DNA from: Clavibacter michiganensis subsp. insidiosus | GTDB taxonomy: Bacteria > Actinomycetota > Actinomycetes > Actinomycetales > Microbacteriaceae | Assembly: GCF_002240565.1 (NCBI RefSeq) | Contig: NZ_MZMO01000001.1 | Coordinates: 2,480,001 to 2,544,000 of the forward strand | Direction: 5' to 3' | DNA: 64,000 bases | Shown here: positions 41,748-52,880 of the stretch, piece after piece | Position numbering within the stretch: position 1 is the stretch's first letter | Layout: each line of letters starts with the position of its first letter | Notes under the pieces: generated by a model | The model's input: the letters and a program-made list of their open reading frames with translations, nothing else | The model's database searches: none | What the model was told of the DNA's origin: nothing | Position numbers and translations under genes: made by a program

Positions 41748-41761
41748 TGGCGCGCCGCTAG

Positions 41762-43069
41762 GTGGCCCTCACCGGACGCACGGTCGCGCTCCTCCTCCTG
41801 GGGATCGCGCCGCTCGTCGCGCTCGGCGACGGGTCGGACGCGGCCTACGCGCTCCTCGCGGGGTGGATCCTCCTGGTCGCCGTGCTCGTGGCGACCGACC
41901 TCGCCCTCGCGGCCAGCCCGCGGGCCGTGGCGCTCGAGCGCGTGCTGCCCGCGCGGATCCGGCTCGACAAGACGGGCGAGAGCGTGCTGCTCATGACGAA
42001 CCGCGGATCCCGCACCCTGCGCGGCGTGGTGCGCGACGCCTGGCAGCCGTCCGCGGGCGCGTCCTCCACGCGTGACCGGGTGCGGATCCCCGCCGGCGAG
42101 CGCCGCGCGATCCGCCTCTCCCTCACGCCGACCCGTCGCGGTGAGCGCCGCACGGAGCGCGTGACGATCCGTTCGGCCGGCCCGCTCGGCCTCGCCGCGC
42201 GCCAGGCGACGCTCCTCTCCCCCGGCGCCGTGCGCGTGCTGCCGCCGTTCCGCTCGCGCCGCCACCTGCCCTCGCGCCTCGCCCGCATGCGCGAGCTCGA
42301 CGGCCGGACGGCCCTCATGGTGCGCGGCCAGGGCACCGAGTTCGACAGCCTGCGCGACTACGTGCGCGGCGACGACGTGCGCTCCATCGACTGGCGCGCG
42401 ACCGCCCGGCGCCAGGACGTCGTCGTCCGCACCTGGCGGCCCGAGCGCGACCGGCGCGTGGTGCTCGTGCTCGACACGGGCCGCACGGCCGCGGGTCGGA
42501 TCCGGGACGAGACGCGCCTCGACACCGCGTTCGAGGCGTCGCTGCTGCTCGCGGCGCTCGCCACGCGCTCGGGCGACCGGGTGGACATGGTGGCGCACGA
42601 CCGCCGCGTCCGCGCGCGGGTGCGGGCCGGATCCGGCGGGGACGTCGTCTCGCGCATGGTCGACGCCCTCGCGCCCGTGGACCCGGAGCTCCTCGAGACC
42701 GACTGGACGGCCGTGCCCGCGCTCGTGCGCCGCATCGTGTCGCAGCGCTCGCTCGTGGTGCTGCTCACCGCGATCGACTCCCCCGGCAGCGCGCGTGCGC
42801 TCCTGCAGGTGCTGCCGCAGCTGACGCGCACGCACCACGTGCTCGTAGCTGCGGTCGTGGATCCCGGCCTCGCGGAGCGCGCCGCCGACCGCTCCGGCCG
42901 CGCCGCCGTCTACCGCGCGGCCGCCGCCGAGCGCGCGCTCCTCGACGTCGCGCGCGTCGAGGCAGCTGTGCGCCGGCTCGGGGCGGACGTCGTCACGGGC
43001 GCGCCGGCGGACCTGCCGCCCGCGCTGGCCGACCGATACATCCGGCTGAAGGCGACCGGGCGGCTCTGA
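41762..43069 (+). CDS. DUF58-domain protein (VWA-like), MoxR partner
   Basis: 435 residues. Two N-terminal helices (about 5-45), a beta-sandwich, then the DUF58 core: GTEFDSLRDYVRGDDVRSID and WRATARRQDVVVRTWRPERD, followed by a VWA-like region with VVLVLDTGRTA. DUF58 proteins are the usual partners of MoxR. Last gene of the cluster. Confidence 0.92.
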   Translation: MALTGRTVALLLLGIAPLVALGDGSDAAYALLAGWILLVAVLVATDLALAASPRAVALERVLPARIRLDKTGESVLLMTNRGSRTLRGVVRDAWQPSAGASSTRDRVRIPAGERRAIRLSLTPTRRGERRTERVTIRSAGPLGLAARQATLLSPGAVRVLPPFRSRRHLPSRLARMRELDGRTALMVRGQGTEFDSLRDYVRGDDVRSIDWRATARRQDVVVRTWRPERDRRVVLVLDTGRTAAGRIRDETRLDTAFEASLLLAALATRSGDRVDMVAHDRRVRARVRAGSGGDVVSRMVDALAPVDPELLETDWTAVPALVRRIVSQRSLVVLLTAIDSPGSARALLQVLPQLTRTHHVLVAAVVDPGLAERAADRSGRAAVYRAAAAERALLDVARVEAAVRRLGADVVTGAPADLPPALADRYIRLKATGRL

Positions 43070-43090
43070 CGCCGAGGCCGAGGCCGACGG

Positions 43091-43726
43091 TCAGGCGGTC
43101 GCGGCGGCCGGATCGGCCGACGGCACGGGGAGCACCCCGCCGCTGAGCGCTCGGATCGCCCGCTCGAGCGCGTCGCGCATGTCGATCTCGGGCCGATAGC
43201 TCCACTGCAGCTGCAGGCCGTCGCTCACCGCGACCGCGATGCGCGCGAACGCCTCCGGATCCATGCCGCCGGGCAGCTCGACCTGGAGCGCGCGCACCTG
43301 GTCGGCCACCGCGCCGACGACGCGGCCGTAGCGGTCGGCGATGTACGCGTGCGCGGGATGCTCGGCGCCGGCCGCGTCCACGACGAGCCGCGAGTAGAGC
43401 GCGACGAGGCCGGGCGTCGCGGCGTTGTGCGAGCTCGCGCGGAGGAGCATGCCGACCATGTCCGCGGGATCCCCGTCGGGCACCGCCTGGCGGTAGTCGG
43501 CGGCGGAGTGCGCGTCGCGCTCCTCGAGCACGGCGGCGATGAGCGCCTCCCGCGAGTCGAAGTAGTGCAGCACGCCGGCCTTGCTGATGCCCACGGCGTC
43601 GGCGATCTCCTGCAGCGACGATGCGGAGTAGCCGCGCTCGGCGATGAGGGCGAGCGCCGCCTCGAGGATCTCGCGGCGCCGGGCGGCGCCCTTGGCGTAC
43701 CGCCGCGGACCCTCGTCGACTGCCAT
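43091..43726 (-). CDS. TetR-family regulator next to a decayed sugar locus
   Basis: 211 residues with a clear helix-turn-helix (SASSLQQIADAVGISKAG-type, then VLHYFDSREALIAAVLEERD). It is divergent from the MFS-GH3 pseudogene and likely once controlled it. TAGGGT lies six bases before the ATG with no ribosome-binding site, so it is probably leaderless. The regulator itself looks intact and may have other targets. Confidence 0.9.
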   Translation of the reverse strand: MAVDEGPRRYAKGAARRREILEAALALIAERGYSASSLQEIADAVGISKAGVLHYFDSREALIAAVLEERDAHSAADYRQAVPDGDPADMVGMLLRASSHNAATPGLVALYSRLVVDAAGAEHPAHAYIADRYGRVVGAVADQVRALQVELPGGMDPEAFARIAVAVSDGLQLQWSYRPEIDMRDALERAIRALSGGVLPVPSADPAAATA

Positions 43727-43732
43727 GGGTCG

Positions 43733-43738
43733 ACCCTA
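43733..43738 (-). promoter_or_regulatory. -10 box TAGGGT, leaderless promoter of the TetR gene
   Basis: TAGGGT-N6-ATG on the minus strand. Confidence 0.55.
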
Positions 43739-43760
43739 GCGATCCGGGAGGGCCCCCAAT

Positions 43761-43777
43761 ACCTACCGCAGGTCGGT
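43761..43777. promoter_or_regulatory. Candidate operator between TetR gene and MFS pseudogene
   Basis: ACCTACC-GCA-GGTCGGT, a 7-3-7 inverted repeat with one mismatch, midway in the divergent region. Confidence 0.5.
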
Positions 43778-43836
43778 TTCCGGTGCTACCGTCGTGCCGA
43801 TCCACCGATGAGGGTGGACGGGAACCTGGCGGCGAA

Positions 43837-44680
43837 GTGGCCGACGCAGTCCGAGACCAGCAGACCGAGGGCGCGTCGCGCGCCCGCAGCCAGCGACCGG
43901 ACGGGGCCCGCCCACCCGGATGCCGCCGTGCCGAGATCGGGATGCCCATCGCGCTCCTCGGGCTCTTCGTGGCCCTGCTGCCGCCGATCATCGTGTCGCT
44001 CGCGCTCAAGGTCGCCGAGGTGGCGCCCGACAGCACCGCCGGCACCCTCAGCCTCGTGCTCGGCCTCGGCGCGCTCGTCGCCCTGGTCGTGAACCCGCTC
44101 GCCGGCCGCCTCTCCGACCGCACGCCCGGCCGGTTCGGCATGCGCCGACCGTGGATCATCGGCGGCGTCGTCCTCGGCTACGGCGCCCCGTTCCTGCTCA
44201 CCCAGGCCACCACCGTGCTCGCGCTCGTGGCCGCCGGGATGCTCGTGCAGGCTGCTTCAACGCCGCCATCGCCGCGCTCATCGCCGTGATGGCCGACTCC
44301 GCCCGCCCGCGCAACCGCGGCCGGGTCGCCGCCGCCATCGGCGTCGCGCAGAACGGCTCGCTCGTGGTCGGCACCTTCATCGTGCAGCTGTTCACCACCA
44401 CGACGCAGCAGGTGCTCGTGCCGGGTGCCATCGGCGTGATCGTGGTCATCGCCGTCGCGCTCGTCTTCCGCGACCGCGTGCTCACCGAGCGCCCGACCGC
44501 GCGCCTCGGCGTGAGGGAGGTGCTCGGGTCCTTCGTGTTCGACCCGCGCCGGAACCCCGACTCCGGCTGGGCCTGGCTCATGCGCTTCCTGCTCACGGCC
44601 GGCGCCGTGACGGCCACGAACCACCTCGCGTTCTCCCTCATCGACGACCTCGGGGTCCCCCAGGCCGACGTGGCGAACAC
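43837..44680 (+). pseudogene. Truncated, frameshifted MFS sugar transporter remnant
   Basis: The first part (from about GTG 43837 or ATG 43942) encodes helices 1-3 of an MFS symporter with NPLAGRLSDRTPGRFGMRRP as motif A. At about 44254 one base is missing: LVQA is followed by CTTCAAC where GGCTTCAAC is expected, and the frame moves. In the new frame helices 4-7 continue (FNAAIAALIAVMADSARPR, GVAQNGSLVVGTFIVQLF) to LIDDLGVPQADVAN. The C-terminal half of the transporter is gone and the sequence runs straight into a GH3 gene. The exact original start cannot be fixed. Confidence 0.85.
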
Positions 44681-46205
44681 GGCCGCCGCGGCCGGCACCG
44701 TGCTGGTGCGCAACGCGGGCGGGATCCTGCCGCTCGACGCATCCGCGCTCCGCTCCGTGGCGGTCATCGACCACAACGCCGTCGAGGCGCGCACGCAGGG
44801 CGGCGGCAGCGCGACCGTCATCCCCGAGCACGTGGTGACGCCGCTCGACGGGATCCGCGACGCCCTCGGCGACGGCGTGGACGTGCGGTACGCGCGTGGC
44901 GCGGTCGTGCAGAAGGGGATCCAGGAGCTGCCGCTCGCGGAGATCCGGAACCCTCGCACGGGCGAGCACGGCGCCCTCGTGCGCTTCCTCGACGCGGACG
45001 GCGGCGAGGTCTTCACCGAGGACCGCCGGGCCACGACGCTCATGCACTTCGGCGGCGACGCGCCCACGGGCACGACGGCGGTCATCGAGATCACGACCCG
45101 GTGGACGCCCGCGACCACCGGCGAGGTGCTCGTCGGCTTCAGCGCCACGGGCCGCGGCCGCGTGTACGCCGACGGCGCCCTCCTCCGCGAGGACGGCGCC
45201 GCGCCCATCGGCATGGACCTCGGCGCGAGCCTCCTGTCGCCGCCCTCCATCTCCGCGCCGCTCCAGCCGACCGCGGGGCAGCCGGTGGACCTCAAGATCG
45301 AGCTCGAGCTGACCAGCGCGCCCGGCGGCCTCGCCGGGATCCTCGGGATCACGGTGGGCATCGAGGCCGACGAGTCGGCGCCCGAGCGCCTGCTGGACGA
45401 GGCCGTGGAGGCCGCGACCGGCGCGGACGTCGCGATCGTCGTCGTCGGCACCAACGCGCAGGTCGAGTCCGAGGGCTTCGACCGCGACTCGATCGCCCTC
45501 CCCGGCCGCCAGGACGAGCTCGTGCGCCGCGTCGCCGCCGCGAACCCGCGCACGGTCGTGGTCGTCAACTCCGGATCCCCGGTGCTGCTCCCCTGGCGCG
45601 ACGACGTGCAGGCGCTCGTCCTCGCGTGGTTCGGCGGCCAGGAGTTCGGCGGCGCCCTCGCCGACGTGCTGTTCGGCGCCGTCGAGCCCGGCGGCCGCCT
45701 CCCCACGACGTGGCCCGCGACCGAGGAGGACGTGCCCGTCCGCTCCGTCACGCCGGTCGACGGGAGGGTGGTCTACGACGAGGGGATCCACGTCGGCTAC
45801 CGCGCGTGGCTCCGCTCGGGCGCGACCCCGGCCTACGCGCTCGGGCACGGCCTCGGCTACACGACGCACGAGATCGACGACCTGCGGGTCGCCGAGGACG
45901 GCGCGGGCGGGATCACCGCGACCGTGACCGTGACGAACACGGGCGACCGCGCCGGCAACCAGGTCGTGCAGGCCTACCTGTCGCGCGCGGGATCCGCGGT
46001 CGACCGGCCGGTCCGCTGGCTCGCGGGCTTCGCGTCCGCGCAGCTCGAGGCCGGCGCGTCCGCGGAGGTCGAGATCGCGATCGGCGCGCGGGCCTTCGCG
46101 CACTGGGACGGCGGCTGGCAGCGCGAGCCCGGCGCGTTCCGCTTGCACGTGGGCACCTCGGTCGTGGCGACGCCGCTGGAGGCCGAGGTGGATCCCGCGG
46201 CCTGA
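44681..46205 (+). pseudogene. GH3 beta-glucosidase remnant, N-terminal catalytic barrel missing
   Basis: From TAAAAGTVLVRNAGGILPLD onward this is the (alpha/beta)6 second domain of a GH3 glucosidase, with a PA14 insert (about 45060-45300) and the C-terminal fibronectin-like domain (YALGHGLGYTTHEIDDLRV). The whole first domain with the nucleophile Asp is absent, so it cannot be an active glucosidase. VAVID replaces the usual VAVIG. It has no start of its own and reads in frame with the MFS remnant, showing that a deletion joined two adjacent genes. Confidence 0.88.
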
Positions 46206-46211
46206 CCCGCT

Positions 46212-46234
46212 GCCCGCCCGACCGCGAGGCGGGC
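46212..46234. terminator. Hairpin between pseudogene and spoIIM-like gene
   Basis: Seven-base-pair stem GCCCGCC/GGCGGGC with a nine-base loop between convergent genes. Confidence 0.45.
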
Positions 46235-46254
46235 GGCGCGGCCGATCCGTGGGC

Positions 46255-47250
46255 TCAGCCCGCGACGATCCGCCGGCCGCCCGCCTCGAACTCGTCGAGG
46301 TCGCCCGTGGCGCCCGCGCGCACGGCCCGGCCGCCGACGACGACCATGTAGAAGAGGAACGCCCCGAGGGCGACCGCGCCGATCGCGATCTTGAGCGCCA
46401 CCGGCCACGGCTGCGGCGTCACGAAGCCCTCGATGATCCCCGAGACCAGCAGCACGAGCACGAGCCCCAACGCCACCGTGATGAGCGCGCGCCCGTCCTC
46501 GGCGAGCGCCTGGCCGCGCGTGCGGGCGCCGGGCGCGATCCACGCCCACGAGATGCGCAGGCCCGCGGCGGCGGCCACGAAGATCGCCGTCAGCTCCAGC
46601 AGGCCGTGCGGGAGGATGTAGGAGAAGAACGTGCCGCCCTCGCCGTAGGAGAACATCACCGCGGTCGTCGTGCCGAGGCCCTGCGCGTTCTGCAGGATCA
46701 CGTACGGCACCCACAGCCCCGTGATCCCGAAGGCCACGCACTGCGCGGCGATCCACGCGTTGTTCGTCCAGACCTGGCCCGTGAACGAGGCCGCCGGGTT
46801 CTCGCTGTAGTAGTCGATGAAGTCGTCCTCGACGTACTTCCGGAGGTCGGCGTCGCTGCCGAGGCTCGCGATCATCGACGGGTCGCGGAGGATCCAGGTG
46901 GCGTAGAGCGCGACGATCGCCACCGTGACGAGCGCGACCGCGAGCGTCAGCCAGCGGATCCGGTACAGGGCAGCGGGCAGGTCCACGGCGAGGAACACGG
47001 GGATGCGCGCCGCGACGTTCGTGGTCTGCCCGGTGAAGCGCATGCGGGCCCGCGAGAGCGCGACGGAGAGCCGGTCGCCCTGCGCGGTGGATCCCGCCGC
47101 CGCCTGGATCGCGGACAGCTCGGCCGCGCCCGCCTGGTACCGGTCGACGAGCTCGTCGGCGTCGGGTCCGGTGAGCCGGCGCCGACCTGCGAGGCGGGCG
47201 AGCCGGTCCCAGTCGTCCCGGTGGGCGGCGGTGTAGGCGTCGAGGTCCAT
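46255..47250 (-). CDS. SpoIIM/DUF95-family membrane protein
   Basis: 331 residues. The N-terminal 90 residues are helical and soluble, then five to six membrane helices with the conserved SYGEGGTFFSYILPHGLLEL, diagnostic of the SpoIIM family. In non-sporulating actinobacteria it accompanies RDD and MoxR-cluster genes. TATAGT lies seven bases before the ATG, so the mRNA is probably leaderless. The RDD gene starts 16 bases away on the other strand. Confidence 0.9.
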   Translation of the reverse strand: MDLDAYTAAHRDDWDRLARLAGRRRLTGPDADELVDRYQAGAAELSAIQAAAGSTAQGDRLSVALSRARMRFTGQTTNVAARIPVFLAVDLPAALYRIRWLTLAVALVTVAIVALYATWILRDPSMIASLGSDADLRKYVEDDFIDYYSENPAASFTGQVWTNNAWIAAQCVAFGITGLWVPYVILQNAQGLGTTTAVMFSYGEGGTFFSYILPHGLLELTAIFVAAAAGLRISWAWIAPGARTRGQALAEDGRALITVALGLVLVLLVSGIIEGFVTPQPWPVALKIAIGAVALGAFLFYMVVVGGRAVRAGATGDLDEFEAGGRRIVAG

Positions 47251-47257
47251 CTGCTTG

Positions 47258-47263
47258 ACTATA
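47258..47263 (-). promoter_or_regulatory. -10 box TATAGT, leaderless promoter of the SpoIIM-like gene
   Basis: TATAGT-N7-ATG; it lies inside the 16-base gap between two divergent genes, so the RDD promoter must overlap the SpoIIM coding start. Confidence 0.55.
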
Positions 47264-47266
47264 TGC

Positions 47267-48136
47267 ATGGCGGCAGCCGACGCGCACGACCCGATCCTCT
47301 CGGACGGTCCCGACGCGCTCGTGGTCGGCGAGGCCGTCGCCCTCGACGTCCGTCCCGCGGGCTTCGTGCTGCGGGCCGCGGGCGCCGCGATCGACGTGAT
47401 CGCGTCCCTGGTCGTGGGCCTCCTGCTCGTGCTCCTCGTCGGCCGGCTCGCCGGGGCGGGCCTCCTCGACGACGCGTCGAGCGCCGCGTGCGCCATCGCC
47501 GCCGTCGTGCTGGCGATCGTCGTCATGCCCGTCGTGGTCGAGGTCGCGTCGCGCGGCCGCTCGCTCGGGCGCTGGGCCGTGGGCGCGCGCATCGTGCGGG
47601 CGGACGGCGGAGGCATCGGCCTCCGGCACGCGGTCGCGCGGGCGCTCGTCGGGATCCTCGAGATCTACCTCACCTTCGGCGGGCTGGCCGCGCTCGTGGG
47701 CCTCCTCAGCCCACGCGCCCAGCGCCTCGGCGACCTCGTGGCCGGCACCCGCTCCCAGCACGAGCGCGTCCCCGCCTACCCCGCTCCCCTGCCGCCCGTG
47801 CCGCCGCACCTCGTCGCGTGGGCGTCCGAGGCGGACGTCGGCCGCCTGCCGGACGCGCTCGGCCGCCGCCTGGCGCGCTTCCTCGCGCAGCGCGCGGCGA
47901 TGACGCCGGCCTCCCGCGCACGCCTCGCCGCGGAGCTCGCGGACGAGGCCGCGGTCCACGTGTCGCCCCTGCCGGCGACGGATCCCGAGTCGTTCGTGAC
48001 GGCCGTCGGCGCCGTCCGCCGCGAGCGCGAGCACCGGGCGCTGATGCTGGAGCGCGAGCGCATGGCGTCGCTCGAGCCGATCCTCGCGGGGCTGCCGCAC
48101 GGGTTCCCGGCGCGCGGCGGATCCCCGCCCTCCTGA
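47267..48136 (+). CDS. RDD-family membrane protein
   Basis: 289 residues. The RDD domain has two to four helices in residues 30-160 with the conserved RSLGRWAVGARIVRADGG and LSPRAQRLGDLVAGTR. The C-terminal third is soluble, helical and charged. ATG at 47267 is preferred to an in-frame ATG at 47255 that would extend into the spoIIM-like start. RDD and SpoIIM-like genes are standard partners of the MoxR cluster. Confidence 0.88.
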   Translation: MAAADAHDPILSDGPDALVVGEAVALDVRPAGFVLRAAGAAIDVIASLVVGLLLVLLVGRLAGAGLLDDASSAACAIAAVVLAIVVMPVVVEVASRGRSLGRWAVGARIVRADGGGIGLRHAVARALVGILEIYLTFGGLAALVGLLSPRAQRLGDLVAGTRSQHERVPAYPAPLPPVPPHLVAWASEADVGRLPDALGRRLARFLAQRAAMTPASRARLAAELADEAAVHVSPLPATDPESFVTAVGAVRREREHRALMLERERMASLEPILAGLPHGFPARGGSPPS

Positions 48137-48157
48137 GCCGCCGCACGCCGCACGCGA

Positions 48158-48196
48158 CGACGCCGCCCGCCCCCTGCTGAGGGACGGGCGGCGTCG
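48158..48196. terminator. Bidirectional terminator between RDD gene and ahcY
   Basis: A 12-base-pair perfect stem (48158-48169 with 48185-48196) between convergent genes. Confidence 0.7.
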
Positions 48197-48211
48197 GCCT
48201 GAGCTCGCGGA

Positions 48212-49696
<1,485 letters not shown>

Positions 49697-49758
49697 GGGT
49701 CCAGTCTCGCATCCGACGCGTGACGCCCGGCCGTGGATGACGACAGGGCGCGATCCCG

Positions 49759-52188
49759 CTAGCGGAAGCGGCGCAGGCGCAGGCTGTTCGTGACGACGAA
49801 GACGGACGACAGCGCCATCGCGAGCCCGGCGACGAGCGGGTTGAGGAGGCCGAGCATCGCCACGGGGATCGCGGCGGCGTTGTAGGCGAAGGCCCAGAAC
49901 AGGTTGCCGCGGATCGTGCCGAGCGTGCGCCGCGCGAGGCGCACCGCGTCGGCGACGAGCACGAGGTCGCCGCGGACGATCGTGATGTCGCCCGCCTCGA
50001 TGGCCGCGTCGGTGCCCGTCCCCATCGCGATGCCGAGGTCGGCCTGCGCGAGGGCGGCGGCGTCGTTCACGCCGTCGCCGACCATCGCGACCACGCGGCC
50101 CTCGGCCCGCAGGCGACGGACCGCGTCGAGCTTCCCCTCGGGGAGCACGCCCGCGATGACCTCGTCGATGCCGACGTCGACGGCGACGCGGTGCGCGGCG
50201 CCCGCGGTGTCGCCCGTGAGGAGCACGGGACGGAGGCCCAGCGCGCGCATGCGGCGGACGGCCTCGGCGCTCGTGGGCTTGACGGCGTCGGCGACGGCGA
50301 GGATCCCGCGGACGGCGCCGTCCCACGCGACCGCGACGACGGTGGATCCCCCCGCCTCGGCGTCCCGCAGCGCCGCGGCGAGCGACGCGTCGGGCTCGGC
50401 GGCCCACCGCTCCGCGAGCCAGGACGGGCGGCCCACGGCGACCGCGCGGCCGTCGACGACGCCGTGCACGCCGAGGCCCGCGGTGGCGACGAAGCCCTCG
50501 ACATCAGGCAAGGATGCGGCGCCCGCGGCCTCGACGACGGCGCGCGCGACCGGGTGCTCCGAGCGCGCGTCGAGGGCGGCGGCCACGCGCACGAGCTCGT
50601 CGGCGTCGACGCCCGTCGCGGGGACGACCCGCACGAGCGACATGACGCCCGTGGTGACGGTGCCGGTCTTGTCGAGCAGCACGGTGTCGATCCGGCGGGT
50701 GGACTCGAGCACCTCGGGGCCGGTGATGAGGATGCCGAGCTGGGCGCCGCGGCCCGTGCCCACGAGGAGCGCGGTCGGCGTCGCGAGCCCGAGGGCGCAC
50801 GGGCAGGCGATGATCAGCGTCGCGACGGCCGCGGTGAACGCGGCCTCCGCGGGGAAGCCGAGCAGCAGCCAGCCGACGAGCGTGCCGACGGCGAGCACGA
50901 GCACGACGGGCACGAAGACGGCCGAGACGCGGTCGGCCAGGCGCTGGATCCGCGCCTTGCCCGTCTGCGCCTCCTCCACGAGCGCGGCCATGCGGGCGAG
51001 CCGGGTCTCCTCCCCCACGCGCGTGGCGCGCACGACGAGGCGGCCTCCGGCGTTGCGGGTCGCGCCCGTGACGTCGTCGCCGGGGCCGACCTCCACGGGC
51101 AGCGACTCGCCCGTGAGGAGCGAGCGGTCGACCGCGCTGGATCCGTCGACGACCACGCCGTCGGTGGCGATGCGCTCGCCCGGGCGCACGACGAACTCCG
51201 CGCCGACGCGCAGGTCGCGGATGGGGATCCGCGTCTCCACGCCGTCGCGCAGGACGGCCACGTCCTTGGCGGCGAGGTCGAGCAGCGCCGCGAGGGCGGC
51301 GCCGGACGCGCGGGCGGCCCGCGCCTCCAGGTAGCGGCCTCCGAGGAGGAAGACCGTGACGGCCGCGGCGACCTCGAGGTAGACGTCGCCGGATCCGCCG
51401 CCGGGCTCGCCGACGAGGCTCATGGTCATGCGCATGCCGGGCTCGCCCGCGTCGCCGAGGAAGAGCGCGTACAGCGACCACAGGAACGCGGCCGCGACGC
51501 CGATGCTGACGAGCGTGTCCATGCCGACGCCGCCGTGGCGCGCGCTGACGGCCGCGGACCGGTGGAACGGCCAGGCGCCCCACACGGCGACGGGCGCGGC
51601 GAGCGCGAGGGACAGCCACTGCCAGTCGTCGAACTGGAGCGCCGGGATCATCGCCATGAGGAAGACGGGGACGGTGAGCGCCGCGGAGACGACGAGGCGC
51701 TGGCGGAGCGCGAGCTCGTCGGCGTCGGGGCGGCGTGCGGCGGGCGCGGCCGGGGCGGGCATGGGCGACGGCGCGGATGCGGGATCCGCTGCGCCGGCGT
51801 CGGCCGCGTCGGAGCGGACGCGGGGAGCCGCGACCGCGACGGGCGCGGGCTCCGCGGATCGGGACGGGACGGGCGCGGACGCGCCATCCGCCGCCGCGCT
51901 CCCCCACCCGGCGCGCTCCGACGCACGGTACCCCGTGCGCTCGATGGTGCGGATCGCGTCCTCGACGCTCGTGCCCGCGGGCAGCTGCACGCGCGCCCGG
52001 TGGGTGGCGTAGTTGACGGCCGCCTCGACCCCGGGCATCCGGCCGAGCTTCCGCTCGATCCGCATCGCGCACGACGCGCACGTCATGCCCTGCACGTCGA
52101 GGTCGACGCGCGTCAGCACAGCACCATCCTCGGGCGGGGCGGCGACGGGACCCGTGGCGCCCGCGGATCCGGATGCGGGGTCGGTCAC
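49759..52188 (-). CDS. copA: Copper-exporting P1B-type ATPase CopA
   Basis: 809 residues. The N-terminal metal domain has CASC (37-40), followed by a disordered Ala/Pro-rich linker (about 95-155). The transmembrane CPC is at 462-464, the phosphorylated Asp506 in DKTGT, SEHP at 543-546 and GDGVND at 704-709. These place it in the Cu+ subgroup. It pumps Cu(I) out of the cell. The GTG start lies one base after the copZ stop. Last gene of csoR-copZ-copA. Confidence 0.96.
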   Translation of the reverse strand: MTDPASGSAGATGPVAAPPEDGAVLTRVDLDVQGMTCASCAMRIERKLGRMPGVEAAVNYATHRARVQLPAGTSVEDAIRTIERTGYRASERAGWGSAAADGASAPVPSRSAEPAPVAVAAPRVRSDAADAGAADPASAPSPMPAPAAPAARRPDADELALRQRLVVSAALTVPVFLMAMIPALQFDDWQWLSLALAAPVAVWGAWPFHRSAAVSARHGGVGMDTLVSIGVAAAFLWSLYALFLGDAGEPGMRMTMSLVGEPGGGSGDVYLEVAAAVTVFLLGGRYLEARAARASGAALAALLDLAAKDVAVLRDGVETRIPIRDLRVGAEFVVRPGERIATDGVVVDGSSAVDRSLLTGESLPVEVGPGDDVTGATRNAGGRLVVRATRVGEETRLARMAALVEEAQTGKARIQRLADRVSAVFVPVVLVLAVGTLVGWLLLGFPAEAAFTAAVATLIIACPCALGLATPTALLVGTGRGAQLGILITGPEVLESTRRIDTVLLDKTGTVTTGVMSLVRVVPATGVDADELVRVAAALDARSEHPVARAVVEAAGAASLPDVEGFVATAGLGVHGVVDGRAVAVGRPSWLAERWAAEPDASLAAALRDAEAGGSTVVAVAWDGAVRGILAVADAVKPTSAEAVRRMRALGLRPVLLTGDTAGAAHRVAVDVGIDEVIAGVLPEGKLDAVRRLRAEGRVVAMVGDGVNDAAALAQADLGIAMGTGTDAAIEAGDITIVRGDLVLVADAVRLARRTLGTIRGNLFWAFAYNAAAIPVAMLGLLNPLVAGLAMALSSVFVVTNSLRLRRFR

Positions 52189-52189
52189 G

Positions 52190-52405
52190 TCAGAGCCCCG
52201 CGACGTACCCGGCCTCGTCGACCGCGGCGCGCACGGCCTCCGGGTCGAGCGGCCGGTCGCTCTCCACGGTGACGGTGGAGTCGCCGCCCACGACGAGGTC
52301 GACGGCGACGGACGCGACGCCCGGCAGCTCGCCGACCTCCTCGGTGACGCTCGCGACGCAGTGCGCGCAGGTCATGCCGGTGACGGGGAAGGTCGTGGTG
52401 GTCAA
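52190..52405 (-). CDS. copZ: Copper chaperone CopZ (TTG start)
   Basis: 71 residues, one HMA domain with MTCAHC (Cys13 and Cys16 binding Cu(I)). The only fitting start is TTG at 52405, preceded by AAGGAG at a good distance; no ATG or GTG lies near the domain start. It delivers copper to CopA. Between csoR and copA in one operon. Confidence 0.9.
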   Translation of the reverse strand: MTTTTFPVTGMTCAHCVASVTEEVGELPGVASVAVDLVVGGDSTVTVESDRPLDPEAVRAAVDEAGYVAGL

Positions 52406-52449
52406 GGGGTCTCCTTCGTGTCGTGCGATGTCGATGGGGCGCGGGCGGA

Positions 52450-52731
52450 TCAGGAGCGGACGAGCCGCGCGATGGCCGCGGAGGCCTCGCGCACCTTGTC
52501 GTCCGCGACCTGGCCGCCCTCGCGCGCGGCCTCCGCGAGGCAGTGGGCGAGGTGGTCGTCGAGCAGCTTCAGCGCGACGGTCTCCATGGCGCGCGTGACC
52601 GCCGAGACCTGCGTGAGCACGTCGATGCAGTACGTGTCGGACTCGACCATGCGCTCGATCCCGCGCACCTGCCCCTCCGCGCGCCGCAGCCGCTTGAGGA
52701 TGTCGTCCTTGCCCTCGCTGTACCCGACCAT
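52450..52731 (-). CDS. csoR: Copper-sensing repressor CsoR
   Basis: 93 residues, all-helical. The copper ligands Cys35, His60 and Cys64 keep the C-H-C pattern of CsoR (YCIDVLTQ and DDHLAHC). Arg/Lys-rich helix DDILKRLRRAEGQVRGIE binds DNA. Copper binding releases the repressor from the boxes just upstream. ATG at 52731. Confidence 0.96.
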   Translation of the reverse strand: MVGYSEGKDDILKRLRRAEGQVRGIERMVESDTYCIDVLTQVSAVTRAMETVALKLLDDHLAHCLAEAAREGGQVADDKVREASAAIARLVRS

Positions 52732-52757
52732 GGCGGCCACCTCCCGTTCCCATCCAT

Positions 52758-52797
52758 GGTACCCCCTGGGGGTACCAGAAGTAACCCCCCGGGGGTA
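52758..52797. promoter_or_regulatory. Tandem CsoR operators
   Basis: Box 1 (52758-52776) is a perfect 19-base palindrome GGTACCCCC-T-GGGGGTACC. Box 2 (52782-52797) is TAACCCCCCGGGGGTA, nearly symmetric. G/C tracts flanked by TA are the CsoR consensus. They lie 27-66 bases upstream of csoR, over its promoter. Confidence 0.88.
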
Positions 52798-52880
52798 TGG
52801 CCTCGTGAACAGCCTGGGACGCGACGACGCCGCGCCCCTCGAGGAGGGACGCGGCGGCGGATGCGGTGCGGGTCGCGGGA

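Noticed and set aside
44178..46148. 656-codon open frame opposite the MFS-GH3 pseudogene
   Set aside because: It is an antisense shadow rich in Glu/Arg/Val repeats; the forward frame has clear GH3 homology.
46255..47616. A 453-codon version of the SpoIIM-like gene
   Set aside because: The extra N-terminus is antisense to the RDD gene; ATG 47250 with TATAGT seven bases upstream fits the family length.
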